Below, piece by piece: positions 38,201 to 50,800 of a stretch of DNA of 64,000 bases (its first letter is position 1; each line of letters opens with the position of its first letter). A program made the translations under genes and the position numbers. This DNA is from Chrysoperla carnea (Eukaryota > Arthropoda > Insecta > Neuroptera > Chrysopidae), in the NCBI RefSeq assembly GCF_905475395.1, contig NC_058339.1, forward strand, positions 9,494,001 to 9,558,000. The letters are read 5' to 3'. The notes beneath the pieces were generated by a model. The model searched no databases, had not been told where the DNA came from, and worked only from the letters and a program-made list of their open reading frames with translations.

Positions 38201-41200
38201 CTTAACGACTTTAGATTTTGTGTCTGGTTTTGAATCGGTACTAATTCGTTTTTTAGTGGTCGTTGGTGGTAATTTTTCACCATCGCTCTCGTCGGAGGTG
38301 CTACTACTGTCGGTACTGGGCAATATAGCGGCAGACTTAGATCCCTTGTCAAGAAAGGGCCAGTCTTTGGCAGTATTGCCCTTAGGTGGTACCGGAGATG
38401 GTCGTTTAGTACCTGTATCACTTTTAGGAGATGAATCAGACTCACTATCAGAACTACTACTTGTTGTGGAATCTGTGGAAGAACATGATGAGGAAGACGA
38501 CGATGAACTAGGAGGTTGTACTTTCTTTTCTACAACTTTCTTTTCTACTTTAACTGGTTCTGGTTTGGCCTTTGCTACTGGCTCCGGTTCCTTCTTTGTT
38601 TTAGTTATTTCAACTTCTTTTACTTCTTTAACTTCTTTAACATCTTTAACATCTTTCTTTAATTTTTCAGGTTTAGAATCTGGTTCGGCCTCAACGGTAG
38701 GAGCAGCACCAGGTTTACCAAGACCACTTTTAATATGTTCTGCAGCTTTCTTTGCAGCTTGTCTTTGTGGTACATATGCTAAGATTTCTTGCATTTCTTC
38801 TTTGTCTAACTCTTTACCAAGATCAAATACATCAACATTACTTGAAGCTTTGGTATCTTTTGTCAATTTTGTTGGTTCTTTTATTGGTTCTTTATCTTTA
38901 GTATCTTTAGTATCTTTGTTTTTAATTGTTTTATTAGAAGGTTTCGGTTTTATTGGTTTTACTACCACTTCTTCATTTAATTTAATTTCAGGTTTAGTGA
39001 TTTCTGTTTCAGTAGTTGGTTGATCTTTCGTTCTTGAAGTTGTGGTTGATCGCATATTTTCAGATGCTTTCTTAGCTGCTTGTCTTTGTGGAACAATTAA
39101 ATCAGATGGCTTTTTCTTCGTGGACTTAACATTTTCTTTTTCTTTATCCTTGTCCTTTTCTTTATCTTTAGCATCTTTTTCACCAGCACTTTCAGGCACA
39201 GATGGTGTAACTGCTGGAGTCGGCGTGGTTGTCTTCTTTTTATTAGTTATATTGCTTGGTTTTGATTGTTGTGAGAATTCTTTAACAGCTGCTTTCGTTC
39301 TAAATGGTTGTTGTTGAGAATCACTAGCAGCATTTGATGATCGATCTTCATTTCGATCATCTTTGTCGGAACTATCAGAACTATCACTATCAGAATATAT
39401 TTGTTTATATGTCTTTGTGTCAATGGTTTTATTTGATGAGCTCACTAACATAATATCGTCACTATCAGTGGCGGATACACCATCACCAATTTCACTCACC
39501 ATTTGTCTTAAAGTACGATTGCGCGATTGCACTTTATTGTCCTTTGTAGTAATATCTTCTTCACTTGAACTGTCTAAATGTACACGAGAATTAAGACTAG
39601 GTCTACCTCTTCGACGTTTCTTTGTTTTAACACTATTACGTCTTTTATTTGCACTAGGTGTTAAAGTTTTCTTGGCACTCAATGTAAGCACTGATTTGTC
39701 TTCTTCAGTACTCGTTGAGCGTTTTATTTTTATATCAACTTCACTGCCACTTGTACCAGAGTAACTACTTCCGTAAACACTTCCACTTCGTCTCTTTGAT
39801 GAACCATTAAAGTACAATTTTTTATAGGGATTTTCCTTTTTGTCTGTTTTAAGAAGGCCATTAATTTTTTCATCAGATGATTCATATGGTGATTTAATAC
39901 CCGCTATTCGAGCTAAAATAGTTTCGAAATCGTTTGTATGATCTTCTGCTTTTACATGAGAATATAAGCGATCATAAATAGATGGTCCATGGTTTGCTTC
40001 AATAACTGCATCTTCAACAGAAGCAGTAATTCCACTGTTTGTGTCTGTGAGCACAGCCACTTGTTTATGAAACGTTTGTTCCCGCATACGGAAATACGTT
40101 CGCGATAATTTCTCGCGTCGACTTACCATATAACAGAGATTCCTTACTCGCTCCAAGTCTTGACGCAATTGAACAAACGTTTTCATTTTTTCTAGATCCG
40201 CTTGTTCTTGTTTGTGTGAAAGCATATCAACATCTTCAAATTTAGGAGGTAATAATGGTTTATTATGTCCCGCACGACGTTTTAATTTCCAATAACAATA
40301 AATATATTGAATACCTTCAGCATCGACACCTGGTGAAGTGCCCACATCTTTAGGTGAAACATGTTTATCAAATTCTGCTTCAATTTCATGTAATCGAGCA
40401 GCTCTTGCTTGATTCTTTTCTTCAGATGTCATATCTTTTCGTTTTTTACGTTTACAATCATCATCTTCAGACCCTGAACACACACTTTTCTCTTTTTTAC
40501 TTGAAACACTATGTTTTTGACAATATGAACGTAATTTCACACCATCTTCCGCATTTTCATCTTCAATAATTGCACGCATTTCTAATCCATGTTTAAATGC
40601 ACATGTCACATGGTACGCTGTTTTACAAGTCTTTACCGAACATTGGATACAAGCACCAACTCGCTCACGACATAATACACAAATAAGAGCCCATCGACTT
40701 TGAGGTATACTTGATATTTTTGTTATAGGTTCCATTTTTTCGACACAACCTATACTTACTTCTGGTATCCATAATGCACAAGATACGTGTGCCCATTTTT
40801 GACCAGATCGTGTACATTTCATGGCACCACCTTTATTCGGACATAATAGACAATCAGGCCGTTGGCTAAGTGCACACGTACGACAAAGCCATTGACCTGG
40901 TGGTATTTTCGTAATACCATAACATGCTTGATGAACGCATATATTACAACTATCACAAAAAACCATTTCATTACCCTCCTCACTATCTGGTGATCTACAT
41001 ACATCGCAAATAACATTTTCATCGAATTCAATACCGAGACCCTCCTCACTTTTAATAATTGTTTGTATTCTATCCCAACAATGTACTTCTAATTCTTCGA
41101 TAACACGTTCTAATTGTTCTTCAGTTATTGGTGGTAATCCAGCTAATGCTCGTTCTCCATTCACTAAACGCAACCAAGCAGCATCGCATTCGTCTAAATC

Positions 41201-43898
41201 GTAAGAGCATGCTGCGTCAGCACGTGATGCCGCTTTTGATAAATAATGTTCTTCAGGTATAAATTGTTCATCTTTTGTTATACGGATGTATTTATTTTTC
41301 GGACTGTAATACAAATAATCATTTTTGTACCTCATCATTTTTAAAAAATATATATTATTGATATTTAAATTTTAATTTAGTTTTTTGAGTCATAATCGTA
41401 GAAAATTAATCGAATTTTATTAATTAATAATAAAATTAATTATACCTATGACTTTTTAATTATGCTACAGAATTTTTTTTAATGATTATTATTATACATA
41501 ATCTTAAAAAACGTTTACAAGAAAATAAGTCTTCTAATGATTATGGTGAGCTCTATAGGTAGGAAAATTTTGAATTTCCGTTGTAGTGTTTTGTAACAGC
41601 CAACCACATAGAATTTCTCTTTGAATTAAGCCTGATTGTGCTTATCATTCCAATTTAGCACTAGTGATTTCCTAAAGATTAATTTAGGAAATTTAAATTA
41701 ATTAATAGACGTATTTATGATTTTTTGTGAACAAAATTACGTTTTTTTTAATTCCCATTTTTTGATTACTGAATTACAAAATTCATAATCGAAATTAAAT
41801 CGCTCAAGAACTACGATGAACTTTTTTTCATAAACTTATTTTCTTGGAAACTAACGAAAGTTGTTAAATAGTTTGTAAATCGATTGTTAGTTTATAAGGA
41901 GGTTTTTCTTTACTATAATAAAAGTACAACAGTATAAAATAATCTTGAAGGCATGATTCTTAAAGCCTTCAATGGTAACTTCTTCACATACAGTTTTGCG
42001 GTTATATTAGTAATAAAAGAAATTTGCCTGACAATTAGCTGTCACTTCGTATACGGCTATTTTGACGAGCTGGAAATATTGTTATTTATTTAAAATGAAT
42101 AATTCACAGGGAGATGGACAAAAAAACAACTAGAATCAATCTTCGATCATTCGTTGGACGTTTCGTTACTTTCCTTACTGGAACTTCTTCAGAAACTATC
42201 GTCTTCTAAATAAATATTTTTAGAAGAAGACGATAGAATCGATATCTCACTAATACGGTACTTCAATAGACCGAAATGTCATATAATCCGGCATCCCTGG
42301 CAATCGAATTTTATAAAAATAATTACCAAAAAAAGATTACTTTTGTGCCATATTTATTAAAAATTTTTCTATTCAATCCAGTAATCCAAACATTCAAATA
42401 ATCCGGCACCCTCTATTTAGTATTCTTCCACGAACTGGAGCAATTCATAATAATCGATGTATAGCAGCCACAAATGTGTATAGTTACATTTGGTTTCATA
42501 AAAAACTGCACATGCGTGGATTTATTTAAACGTAAGTTTCAGCTCAAGTTAAAAATTTTACAATACTCGAATAATCATATTGTTGAAAGTATGCTTCACG
42601 AAGCAAGTGTCTTGGATGGAAGTCGAAGCTGCTGGTCTAACCGAATCTATAAGTGTATCTTGTAAATTGAAAAACTATAAAGCTAAAGAGAACAATAAGT
42701 GCGGTTATAGGTTGAGAATAATGTGAATAAAAAATAACCACTCTCGCCAGATTTAATTTTAGCTGCTTTTCGGCTTACTCCCAGCGAGATTCAAGAAAAA
42801 AGGTTACAGTGATTTAGTTAAAGGAGATTAATACTAGGTTCCTGCCCCAGAAATGAACTACTATGTAATATTCTTCAACACACTGTACGAAGTAACATTG
42901 CTAAAGAGCTGAGTAGGCTCAAAATAGGAGTCGTCAACCAGAAGATGTGACATTGTGGCTGTTGAGTTTGATAAATCTAAAGCTGGTGATACTTGAATTG
43001 GAAAAAAGAGCAATCTATGAACCCCGTTTCGTGGATTTGTCTAGAAGATATCAGATTGATATTCAAAAACTCAAAATTATTGACCGGCTCTTTCTTGGTG
43101 CTCGTGGAGTGATTCCAACACTCACATGGAATATCTTGGTTTAATTTGGTATATCTAGAAAAACCTTATCCAGATTAGCCCACAAATTCTTAATGATTCC
43201 ATTCGAATTTTAAACACTCTTGTTTCAACAAGATCCCGTGAATCGAACAAACCACTCTCTAAGAATATAATTTTTGTACAAAACCCCTTTCTAAAAAAAC
43301 TATATGATAAATTAAAATTTGTGTATAAACCGCTTCATAATAATCCAAATATTTGCCGTTTCATCGCTAATTACTACAATTCTAGTACTTTTTTGTCGTA
43401 AATAAACATCCACGGTTAGTACTTGAAGGAAATTTCATACATCATGTATTTTACAATCATAAATGTGTAAAACAATAAAATATCAGAAAAGGGTACTCAC
43501 AATTTAAATTCGTTGTGCGGCTTAAGAGTAGTTGATCCATGTGCGGCAACAGTAACACATGGTTCTGGTAATGAATCAGGATTGACAGGAACTTGTACAC
43601 CTCGTTCCCATTCCTGTTTCCATTGATCAGTAATCACCCAATATTCATCGGCTGCTAACGGTTCTGAGTCTGGTAATTTCATTGCGCTTATAAGATCTTT
43701 ACGGAATAGTTCTGCAGGTGGTTCGGTGGCACTACGATTATATATACTGGATATTTTGAGATCGTTAAGAGGACGTGGCTGCCAAGTTGCAGCCAAGGTG
43801 GCCGCTTCTTCTTCTTCCGTCGTCGGCCGACATTTGCGTCTCTTAGTCGGGGCCGCGCCATCGTCAGTTCGGTTTGGCCGCTTTGCTCTCTGAGACAT
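32225..43898 (-). CDS. rno: Rhinoceros: JADE-type PHD-finger chromatin protein
   Basis: Three coding exons, 43501-43898, 36194-41330 and 32225-35314, join in frame (TT|G and AAG|GAT) to 2874 residues. The start is MSQRAKRPNR at 43898; an upstream in-frame ATG at 43913 adds five residues. Residues about 45-205 are the EPL1-like region (FRKDLISAMKLPDSEPL, EYWVITDQWKQEWERGVQV). A PHD finger is at about 241-285 (CDVCRSP ... WLCRTC) and an extended PHD at about 293-405 (CLLCPNKGGAMKCT ... SYCQKHS). The remaining roughly 2400 residues are Ser/Lys/Glu/Pro-rich and mostly disordered, with a Gly-Arg stretch (ARGRGRGRGRGRGG) and lysine-rich nuclear-type signals. Family knowledge: Drosophila Rno is a large nuclear JADE relative that restrains EGFR/Ras signalling in the eye. 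The terminal GAG|GTTAGG could be a weak donor, so the very C-terminus is less sure. Confidence 0.95.
42196..42236. repeat. Short hairpin
   Basis: ctatcgtcttcta and tagaagaagacgatag are inverted around a 12-base AT loop, with three extra bases in the right arm. Confidence 0.6.
42474..43145 (+). mobile_element. Decayed non-LTR retrotransposon fragment
   Basis: Several plus-strand frames interrupted by stops give ordered peptides: NELLCNILQHTVRSNIAKEL, then DVTLWLLSLINLKLVILELE, RYQIDIQKLK and FLGARGVIPTL. The pattern (PDxxLW..., Ile/Leu-Glu strand, 'Y..K...L', G-ARG-hydrophobic) resembles the C-terminal endonuclease-like domain of R2/Dong-type LINEs. Frame breaks show it is dead. The assignment is inferred from pattern memory. 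Confidence 0.4.
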
Positions 43899-44937
43899 GC
43901 TGCAACGCCTCAAATATCAGCGTTGTCGTGGTGCGCGTTGTACGTCACCACGCTACCTATAATTCAAATTATATCATATTCAAATCTGTCTTAAATTAAT
44001 AATAACTTAAAAATTAAAAAATAAATTAACATTAAACATAAAAGACCAATTAACTATAACATAAAGCAAACTATTGTGTAAGCAAAAAGCATATTTTAAA
44101 TTGTAAAAAAGTATATGTTTAGACGAGATTTGTTATTGCAAGAATAAATAGGAAACCAATATCAATTTTAAAAAGTATGTCATAGAATTCTTTAATTTTT
44201 ACTTTAGGATCAAACTTTTCGCGCTCAAAATCAAAACAAGAATTAAAAAAGTGTACATTCTTTGAATATACTTGATCTTTTCAATACGACATTTAAATTG
44301 TTTATCTATTGTTTACAATTTTTAGTAAATAATTGTGTTTATAAACTTTCTTGTCTCATATTTAGTAAATTTGGAATTCGTTCATCAAATATATTCAATA
44401 ATTTATGTGTTACTGGCTCTACAATATGTAGAATTTAGCTGAAATATTCAATAACAACCAGATAAAAGAAACAAAAAGTTTATATGAAAAGATATCAAAT
44501 AAAATATAAAAAAATGTATGTAAACTACACAAAATTTAGCATGCTTTACTTACTACATAGCTATGAATTTATTCTCTTGAAGTAGTGTGATGTTTTGAGA
44601 ATTCTAAAACCAAATATAATAAACACATTATACACAAACATCCCATTTTTTGGACAGTTCAAAAATTTATCAATCGCTTTTTTTTTCAAACTACAAGTAT
44701 ATATTTGTTAATTTGCTAAATAAAATCAAAATAAAGCGGACAATTTTAGTGGATTCGAATATTGAATTGAAGTTTTTTTGAAGTTTTATACATGCAAATA
44801 ATAAATACGTTTTTATAGGTAGGACACAAAGTGTAAAAAAAAAAATAGTAAACAAAAATAATGTAAATATATATAAATATTGTAAAATGGGTTTATTTTG
44901 ATGAACAACACTTTTGTTTTAAAATAAAAACGTAGAA

Positions 44938-45054
44938 ATGAGTAATGAGGAAAAAGATTTTGATGGCCCAGAGCTGGTGGAGGTGTCTCCCATGTCTAGT
45001 GTAAACATTTGCTCTTCAGGTTTCATGCATAAAATCAACACAAACAATATTTGA
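44938..45054 (+). CDS. Possible small coding exon or ORF
   Basis: ATG at about 44938 opens MSNEEKDFDGPELVEVSPMS, ending after 38 codons. Possible donor sites (AGT|GTAAAC, TCTTCAG|GTTTC) fall inside it. The composition is balanced and acidic, unlike the AT-coded peptides around it, but no partner exon was found and I do not recognise it. It could equally lie in the rno 5' leader on the other strand. Confidence 0.22.
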   Translation: MSNEEKDFDGPELVEVSPMSSVNICSSGFMHKINTNNI

Positions 45055-46087
45055 ACACAATTTTAACAAAACGTCCACTACCGAACACATAATAAATATA
45101 TAATATATACCATTTCCATTAAGATTTTTCATTATTAACATTGATAAAATTGATATATTTGCGATTTATATCCTCCATTAGACTCCATTTGGTAAGCCTA
45201 ACAACATTGACAATACAGATGGCAGGTAGATCGACGAACTGGCCTATAGCATGTTACCCCTATCATACCCGCACATCCCCTTACCCATATAATGAATAAT
45301 TTCGATCATATTTTTCTGCACAGATTTAATTATTATATGAAAACAATAATATATGAATCGATAAATGAATATTAAAATTAATTTTTATTGATTAAAATAA
45401 TCATTAATTATGTTTAATTATTTATGTGAATATCATTTTTAAACAGGTAAAATTAATATCGAAGTGCATTGATGATGGATTGTCATCAGCATAACCAATA
45501 TGTCCTCATTACACATTCCACGCTTTTATTGTGTTGGATGCACTCACCCCGACCGATTGTTTTTCGATCATGAATACGTTTTTTTTTTTATGAAAATTAA
45601 ATTATTTTTAGTCATTCACTCTTAAAAATTTTCGCGTGTATGTTAATAAAATTATTTTATAAACACAAAACTTTATCATATAATTTGGCGCCATCATGCC
45701 TGAAAAAATAATTAATACTTCGTTTTCTTTTTTCTACTGTCACACGCCGTGTCAAATAGTCACGTGACTTCATCCATTCAGATCAGTCAATTTATAAATA
45801 TTTATTTATAAATTAATCAAATACATTAATCAAAATTAGATTGATATTAAAAATAAATAAAAATTATTTATGAATGGGGTATTTTTTTAGAAAATAATCA
45901 TAATAATAATACATTGTAAATTATTAATTCTTCTTATTTGTAATGTAAAATATATACATCTATCATTGATTCTTTTATACAATACAATTCTTCTAGAGCA
46001 CACAGAGGTACCACCACAGATTACAGTTTTTAATTTAAAACAGATCTGTAACTCCCTGTAAAATTTTTACTATTTTCGTTCTCTGAA

Positions 46088-46122
46088 GGTGGCTCTACAC
46101 GTTATATTCGTGTAGGGCCATC
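46088..46122. repeat. Short hairpin
   Basis: ggtggctctacacg and cgtgtagggccatc pair around a 5-7 base loop. Confidence 0.6.
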
Positions 46123-46665
46123 TATAAGTTTTGATAATAATTTATCCATTTCAATGGTTGTTGGGAAAACAATATTTTATATATTTTTAAATAAATAAAC
46201 AATCTTTCAAAATTCGTTTGCATGTCATTACAATTCCTTAAATTTCTTTGTTCTCAATGATTGTCTTTATTAACATTTTGTGGATTATTTGAGTAGTGGA
46301 ATTATTTAAGTATTTTGGCCGTTTTCATTAACTAATTAGTGTAATACCCCTGTTAACTAATTAGTGTAATTTAGTCGTTTTAGGTCTGTTTATATTATTT
46401 TCCGATTTTTTTATGGTATGTACTGAGTTTATTTTAGCGCTTAGGTCTTGTTAATCGTGTTGATTACATTTAGGTAGTGTTTAATTGTGATTATAATTGA
46501 CTATTAACGAAATAAAATGGCTTTAAATTGCATTTAACTTACATCAAACTAATAATTAATTGTTATTAATAATGTTAATATTAAAATAAATATGCTATTT
46601 TATTTCAAATATTGCAATCAAATATTATTTTATTCATATTTGTTATTTTATTTAAAAAAACTTCA

Positions 46666-47468
46666 CTTTATTTCAGGGCTTCTTAAACTTTTGTAATTCA
46701 CGACCCCATTTATGATTGCGAGTTTCTTGACGACCACATACAAATATAAAAGAAAAATAAATTAATATTTTTTGATGATTTATTTATTAGGTAACAATAT
46801 ACATATACATACAAAAATCTAAAATTAAAAATTGCACAAAAAATTATAAAATTGTATTTATTATAGTTTCAAAAATAAAAGTGGATTCTGACCGCTTAAT
46901 TCTCTCGAATATATTCAAGTAGTTGCGTGGTAAGCATTAAATTATAGTATAAGTTAAAAATTTAATGAGATTGATGTGCCTGTTTTTTATTGCATAACAA
47001 ATCAAATCTTGGTGGAATTTTTGAAACTGCGGGGCGTAAGATCTCTTCAACATTTTTTATCGCTGAACGATATTGGGATTTAATATGTGTTAAAGCTGTT
47101 TCTTCAGCAATAATACCTAAAAATTTTGTTGATAATTATTTCTCGGGATTATTTCGGCTTTTAGAGATTGACAAAAATAAATTTATGTTTTTTATTAATT
47201 CCAATAACATTTCATAATTCATAGTAAATGTTATTCAAGTTATTATAATACTCTTAATAGAAATGCAGGTACAAGCAATCTTTCCGAACTAGAAGATTTT
47301 ATGATATATTTATCTACAATAATTGTTATTTTATCTTTATAACAATAATTTTACAAGTTAAAAAACATTTTCTGTTAAATTGTATTTTTACCTCTCGCGA
47401 CCCCAGAATTTTGCTACGCGACCCCAAATGGGGTCGCGACCCATAGTTTAAGAAGCCCTGCTTTATTT
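46666..47468. mobile_element. Internally deleted hAT (Buster/ZBED-type) transposon
   Basis: The element 46674-47460 (787 bp) is flanked by a perfect 8-bp duplication ctttattt (46666-46673 and 47461-47468). Ends cagggcttcttaaacttttg and (inverse) cagggcttcttaaactatgg share the first 16 bases; next to the right end is the palindromic 'ggggtcgcgacccc'. The minus strand still encodes the end of a transposase (see 46962-47125). The 8-bp duplication and these ends place it in the hAT superfamily, near the Buster/SPIN/ZBED group by my recollection. Confidence 0.92.
46962..47125 (-). pseudogene. C-terminal remnant of a hAT transposase
   Basis: Minus-strand frame ending at TAA 46962-46964 reads IIAEETALTHIKSQYRSAIK followed by NVEEILRPAVSKIPPRFDLL and a terminal KKQAHQSH. 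The spacing 'T..IK..YR', 'L...VSK..PR...L...KQ..QSH' is the usual tail of ZBED/Buster-like hAT transposases. No N-terminal or DDE part remains inside the 787-bp element. Confidence 0.75.
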
Positions 47469-47851
47469 AATTAGAAGACAAAAAAATGATAAACTGAATA
47501 GAAATATTTCGAATAATACCTAATTCCCGCCATTTTTTTTAAAAATAGTTTATTGTAAGTGCCTTTCTCCAGAGGGCTTTTTGGACAACATTTCATGTAC
47601 CATAGAGTTGCCTATCTATGTAATAAATTATAATCTGTGGATACCACCAACAACCAACAGGGAGTCGTCGAATCGCTTTTGAAAGTTTAATACAATCAAA
47701 ACCAGTTCCGTTAGTTTTAAATAGATAGCAGTACTAACATAAAATTGATTGAAAATAAATCACAAATGGAGTTGAACAAGTGCACGGTTATGTACGTTAT
47801 GTAGTAGAAGATAGTGACAAATAATTATTTTCAGGATATTTCAAAATTGAT

Positions 47852-50800
47852 ATGGCACATCGCTTACTTCAAGCAGTAACACGGGTAGAGAAATTATTGT
47901 GGAAAGGTGTAAATCATGGAGAAATAAATTTTGTTGCGGTATGATGACATCTTATTTTTTGATGATAACATTAATTATTTGATCAAATTAATTATAGTGA
48001 AAGTTGTAATTTTTATATAATTATTTTGTAGCTTAACAAAAATTTACAAATCTTACAACGTAACTCATTTTTTAATGGATTCGAAAATATTTTACAAGAA
48101 TGGAAATTATTCTGTGAGAAACCACCAAAAGGTTTTGAAAAATACTTTAAACCTAGAACAGGTGCAAAAGAATTGAAAGATGATAAAGCAAAACCAAGTG
48201 ATGCTGTAAAAGATGGTAAAAAAGCAGAGGATGCTAAACGAACTACAGAACCACCGAAACCAATACCACCACCTCCACTTGGAAGAACGCCTGGACAAAC
48301 AAACAAACCGTATGATCAATGGTCGTTCGGCTTATTTGGTGGACCTGGAGGAAGGTTAGTAAATTTTCAATAACAAATTTGTAAACAAAATAATTTCGAT
48401 AAAATTTTTAAAATTTTCATTTTAAAATTAAGAAAAATTTACAAAAATAATTTATTTACATTCCTTAAATTTTGTAAGGAATATCGTCTCAATTTTAGGG
48501 ATAATTTTTATGTTATTGTTATGTAATTATTTCAAAAAAACGTGAATGACGCAATATTGATTTATTTTGATGTTGATTGCATGAGTCATTTTGCATTCAT
48601 GCATATCTTTATATTATATACATGCATTAATGACGTAGGTACATAATTGATGCAGTTATGTAAGATTTATTCCTTTTTAATATTATGTTATCATTATACA
48701 GGGTGTTTCAGGAGTAACGGACGCTTTTATTGTATTAGGTAGAAAATAAAATTCTAAGACGAAAAGTCCTCTTCCATTTTTTTATGCGATGCACAGATAA
48801 TTAGCTATTAATTAAAATAGGCAACCAATCAGAAGCGCGCTATAGCAAAAAGATAGTGGGGGGGGGAGGGACAATAGTAAGAAGCTGCGGTTGTGGGACG
48901 CGAGAGCATCAACGTTATGTTTGCGTGTATTTATGCATACGTGTGCAATTGTGGGAATGTGTAGGAAGGGGCGGATGTATGTGCATCGGGTACAAAATTG
49001 AAAAGAACTTTATTTTCTACGTGATGCAATAAAGGCACCTGTTACTGCTGGGACACTCTGTACAACGATGAAAGTAGTGATGTACGACGAGGGGGATTCA
49101 GAAATTTTGGCAGTTTCAAAAATTACCACCCTCCGTCATAAAAATCTATTAATAAAGACCTTTTGTCAATTCTTTAGTTCCAAGTTTTTTATTTCTTAGA
49201 ACCTGTTAAATCGTGTTGGTTATTGGGGGCAGTTGTACGGTCCGAATTATCGTTGTTGAATAAGAACGTAGATGAATACATACATTCATTAAAAAATCAC
49301 TTTTCTAAATCACCAGATTATATCGTTACTAACATACTTGCTTTATTTTCACCAGTAATCAAATTGCTTAGAAATTTGATTATAAAAATTGCTGTACAAT
49401 TCTCGCCTCTTGAAGTTCAGCCACAACTCTCTATAACTACTAGACATTCTTGCAAAATATAAGACTCTGAATGTTTTCCGACCAGATAATGAAGAAGTAA
49501 TATCTTCGGCAGATTCATCACCATTGTGTCCATTAATTTGATCTTTGTTTAAAAACTTCCACGCGCACGCTCTTTTGTTACTTCGCGCTTTTGGGTACGT
49601 GCCTACTCTACCTGCATGGTAAATCCGGGCCTAGATACACACTTTTATTTGCCTCTATAGTTATAGACTTTTACAAAATCAAAATAAGATACCATGAAGA
49701 ATTTATCACAAAGTAAATAAATTAGGTAAAACTAATTACTTCAATTTTTATTAATAATTATTCATTATTATTTTGGCACTAGTCCAAATTTCAATAGCGC
49801 CAAATAATTTTTATTTGTTAATTTTTAATAAGCAATTCAAATTTCATATTTTAATTTGTTACTTAAAATTAATTATTGGATAAAAATCTGATTCGATTAT
49901 CCAAAAAATCCGATATAATAAATAGTAATTAAGTTAGTATTTACTACTTTCAGCTTGTACAGTAGGCAATGCGCGTAATAAAATAGCATCCACTTTTTCT
50001 ATAAATTTAGCACCCTCATACATTTTCTACCTCTTACTAACTACAAAAATTATATATATGGGAGTTTAACGCAAAGATGCCAAAACCACGAGTAACAAAA
50101 ATGTAAACCATATTTGTCAGATTCTGCTAATTTATTTCATTGAATGAAAAGACAAAAGATGAAATGAAATGAAAATTGAATGAAAATACATTCCACCTCA
50201 ATTCTTACCTTGTCTGTGTCAGCTCTTTCAAACTCGGAAACTCTTTCACCTTCTTATCGTACCGACTTACCAACAAAGCGAATTCCCTCACAACAAGAGT
50301 TTTAAGCCCCCTTCGGAAGTTTTTTCTCGTATTAAAAAAATATTCTTAAACCACCATTGAATTTGTGGTATCAATTTTTAACGACTAATGTTAAATAAAT
50401 ATTTTAGGGGTGGACCAGGTGGTGGTAAATCATTCGGCGACAATGATCGTGATAAGTGGTTAATGTTTGGAGCTGTTGGAGCATTATCAATATTAGGAAT
50501 GTTTGCTTATATGGAAATGAATTATAAAGAAATTGGATGGAAGGAATTTGTGCATAGGTAAATTTGTTTATATCCTTAGTCCTTTTGGGCTCTAATAGGG
50601 CATATTTTAAGGGTAAAGAAATAAGCTTAAAGATGTGCTACTCTAAGAATCGAAGTGTTTTAATGGTAATCGTTTCAAGCCTATTTGTAAAAGGGGAAAA
50701 TTTAATGTTTTCCAATAGTGAAAAACACACTCCATTTTGACATATGTTTATCAATCGTTCCATTTTTCGTCAAGATACGATCGATTTTATAAGCAGTGAT

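Larger units (their letters stand above)
41331..43500. other. Intron 1 of rno
   Basis: A 2.2-kb intron holding a decayed retroelement fragment (42474-43145) and a small hairpin (42196-42236). Confidence 0.8.
43899..46673. other. Head-to-head gap, rno side
   Basis: Contains the rno 5' leader (a possible splice acceptor 'ttataggtagcgtgg' read on the minus strand near 43957) and a short, relatively GC-rich plus-strand ORF at 44938-45054. Otherwise AT-rich with a small hairpin at 46088-46122. Confidence 0.4.
48355..50407. other. Intron 2 of Afg3l2
   Basis: A 2-kb intron. It contains a 'tacagggtgtttcaggag' repeat start (48698 on), a G-run (48861-48869), and the end of a hAT-like element at about 49594-49632. 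An 80-codon open frame at 49223-49462 shows no recognised domain. Confidence 0.7.

Noticed and set aside
37657-39023. Long open frames overlapping the big rno exon (262 codons minus, 280 codons plus)
   Set aside because: They are shadows of the Ser/Lys/Glu-rich rno coding sequence in other frames; they have no domain and strongly biased Leu/Val/Ser composition.
41330-41338. MMRYKND as the start of rno
   Set aside because: Those codons overlap the splice acceptor. Exon 1 at 43501-43898 supplies the EPL1-like N-terminus and joins in frame at TT|G.
49223-49462. 80-codon ORF in Afg3l2 intron 2 as a transposase
   Set aside because: It lies near a hAT-like end but shows no recognisable transposase motif on either strand.
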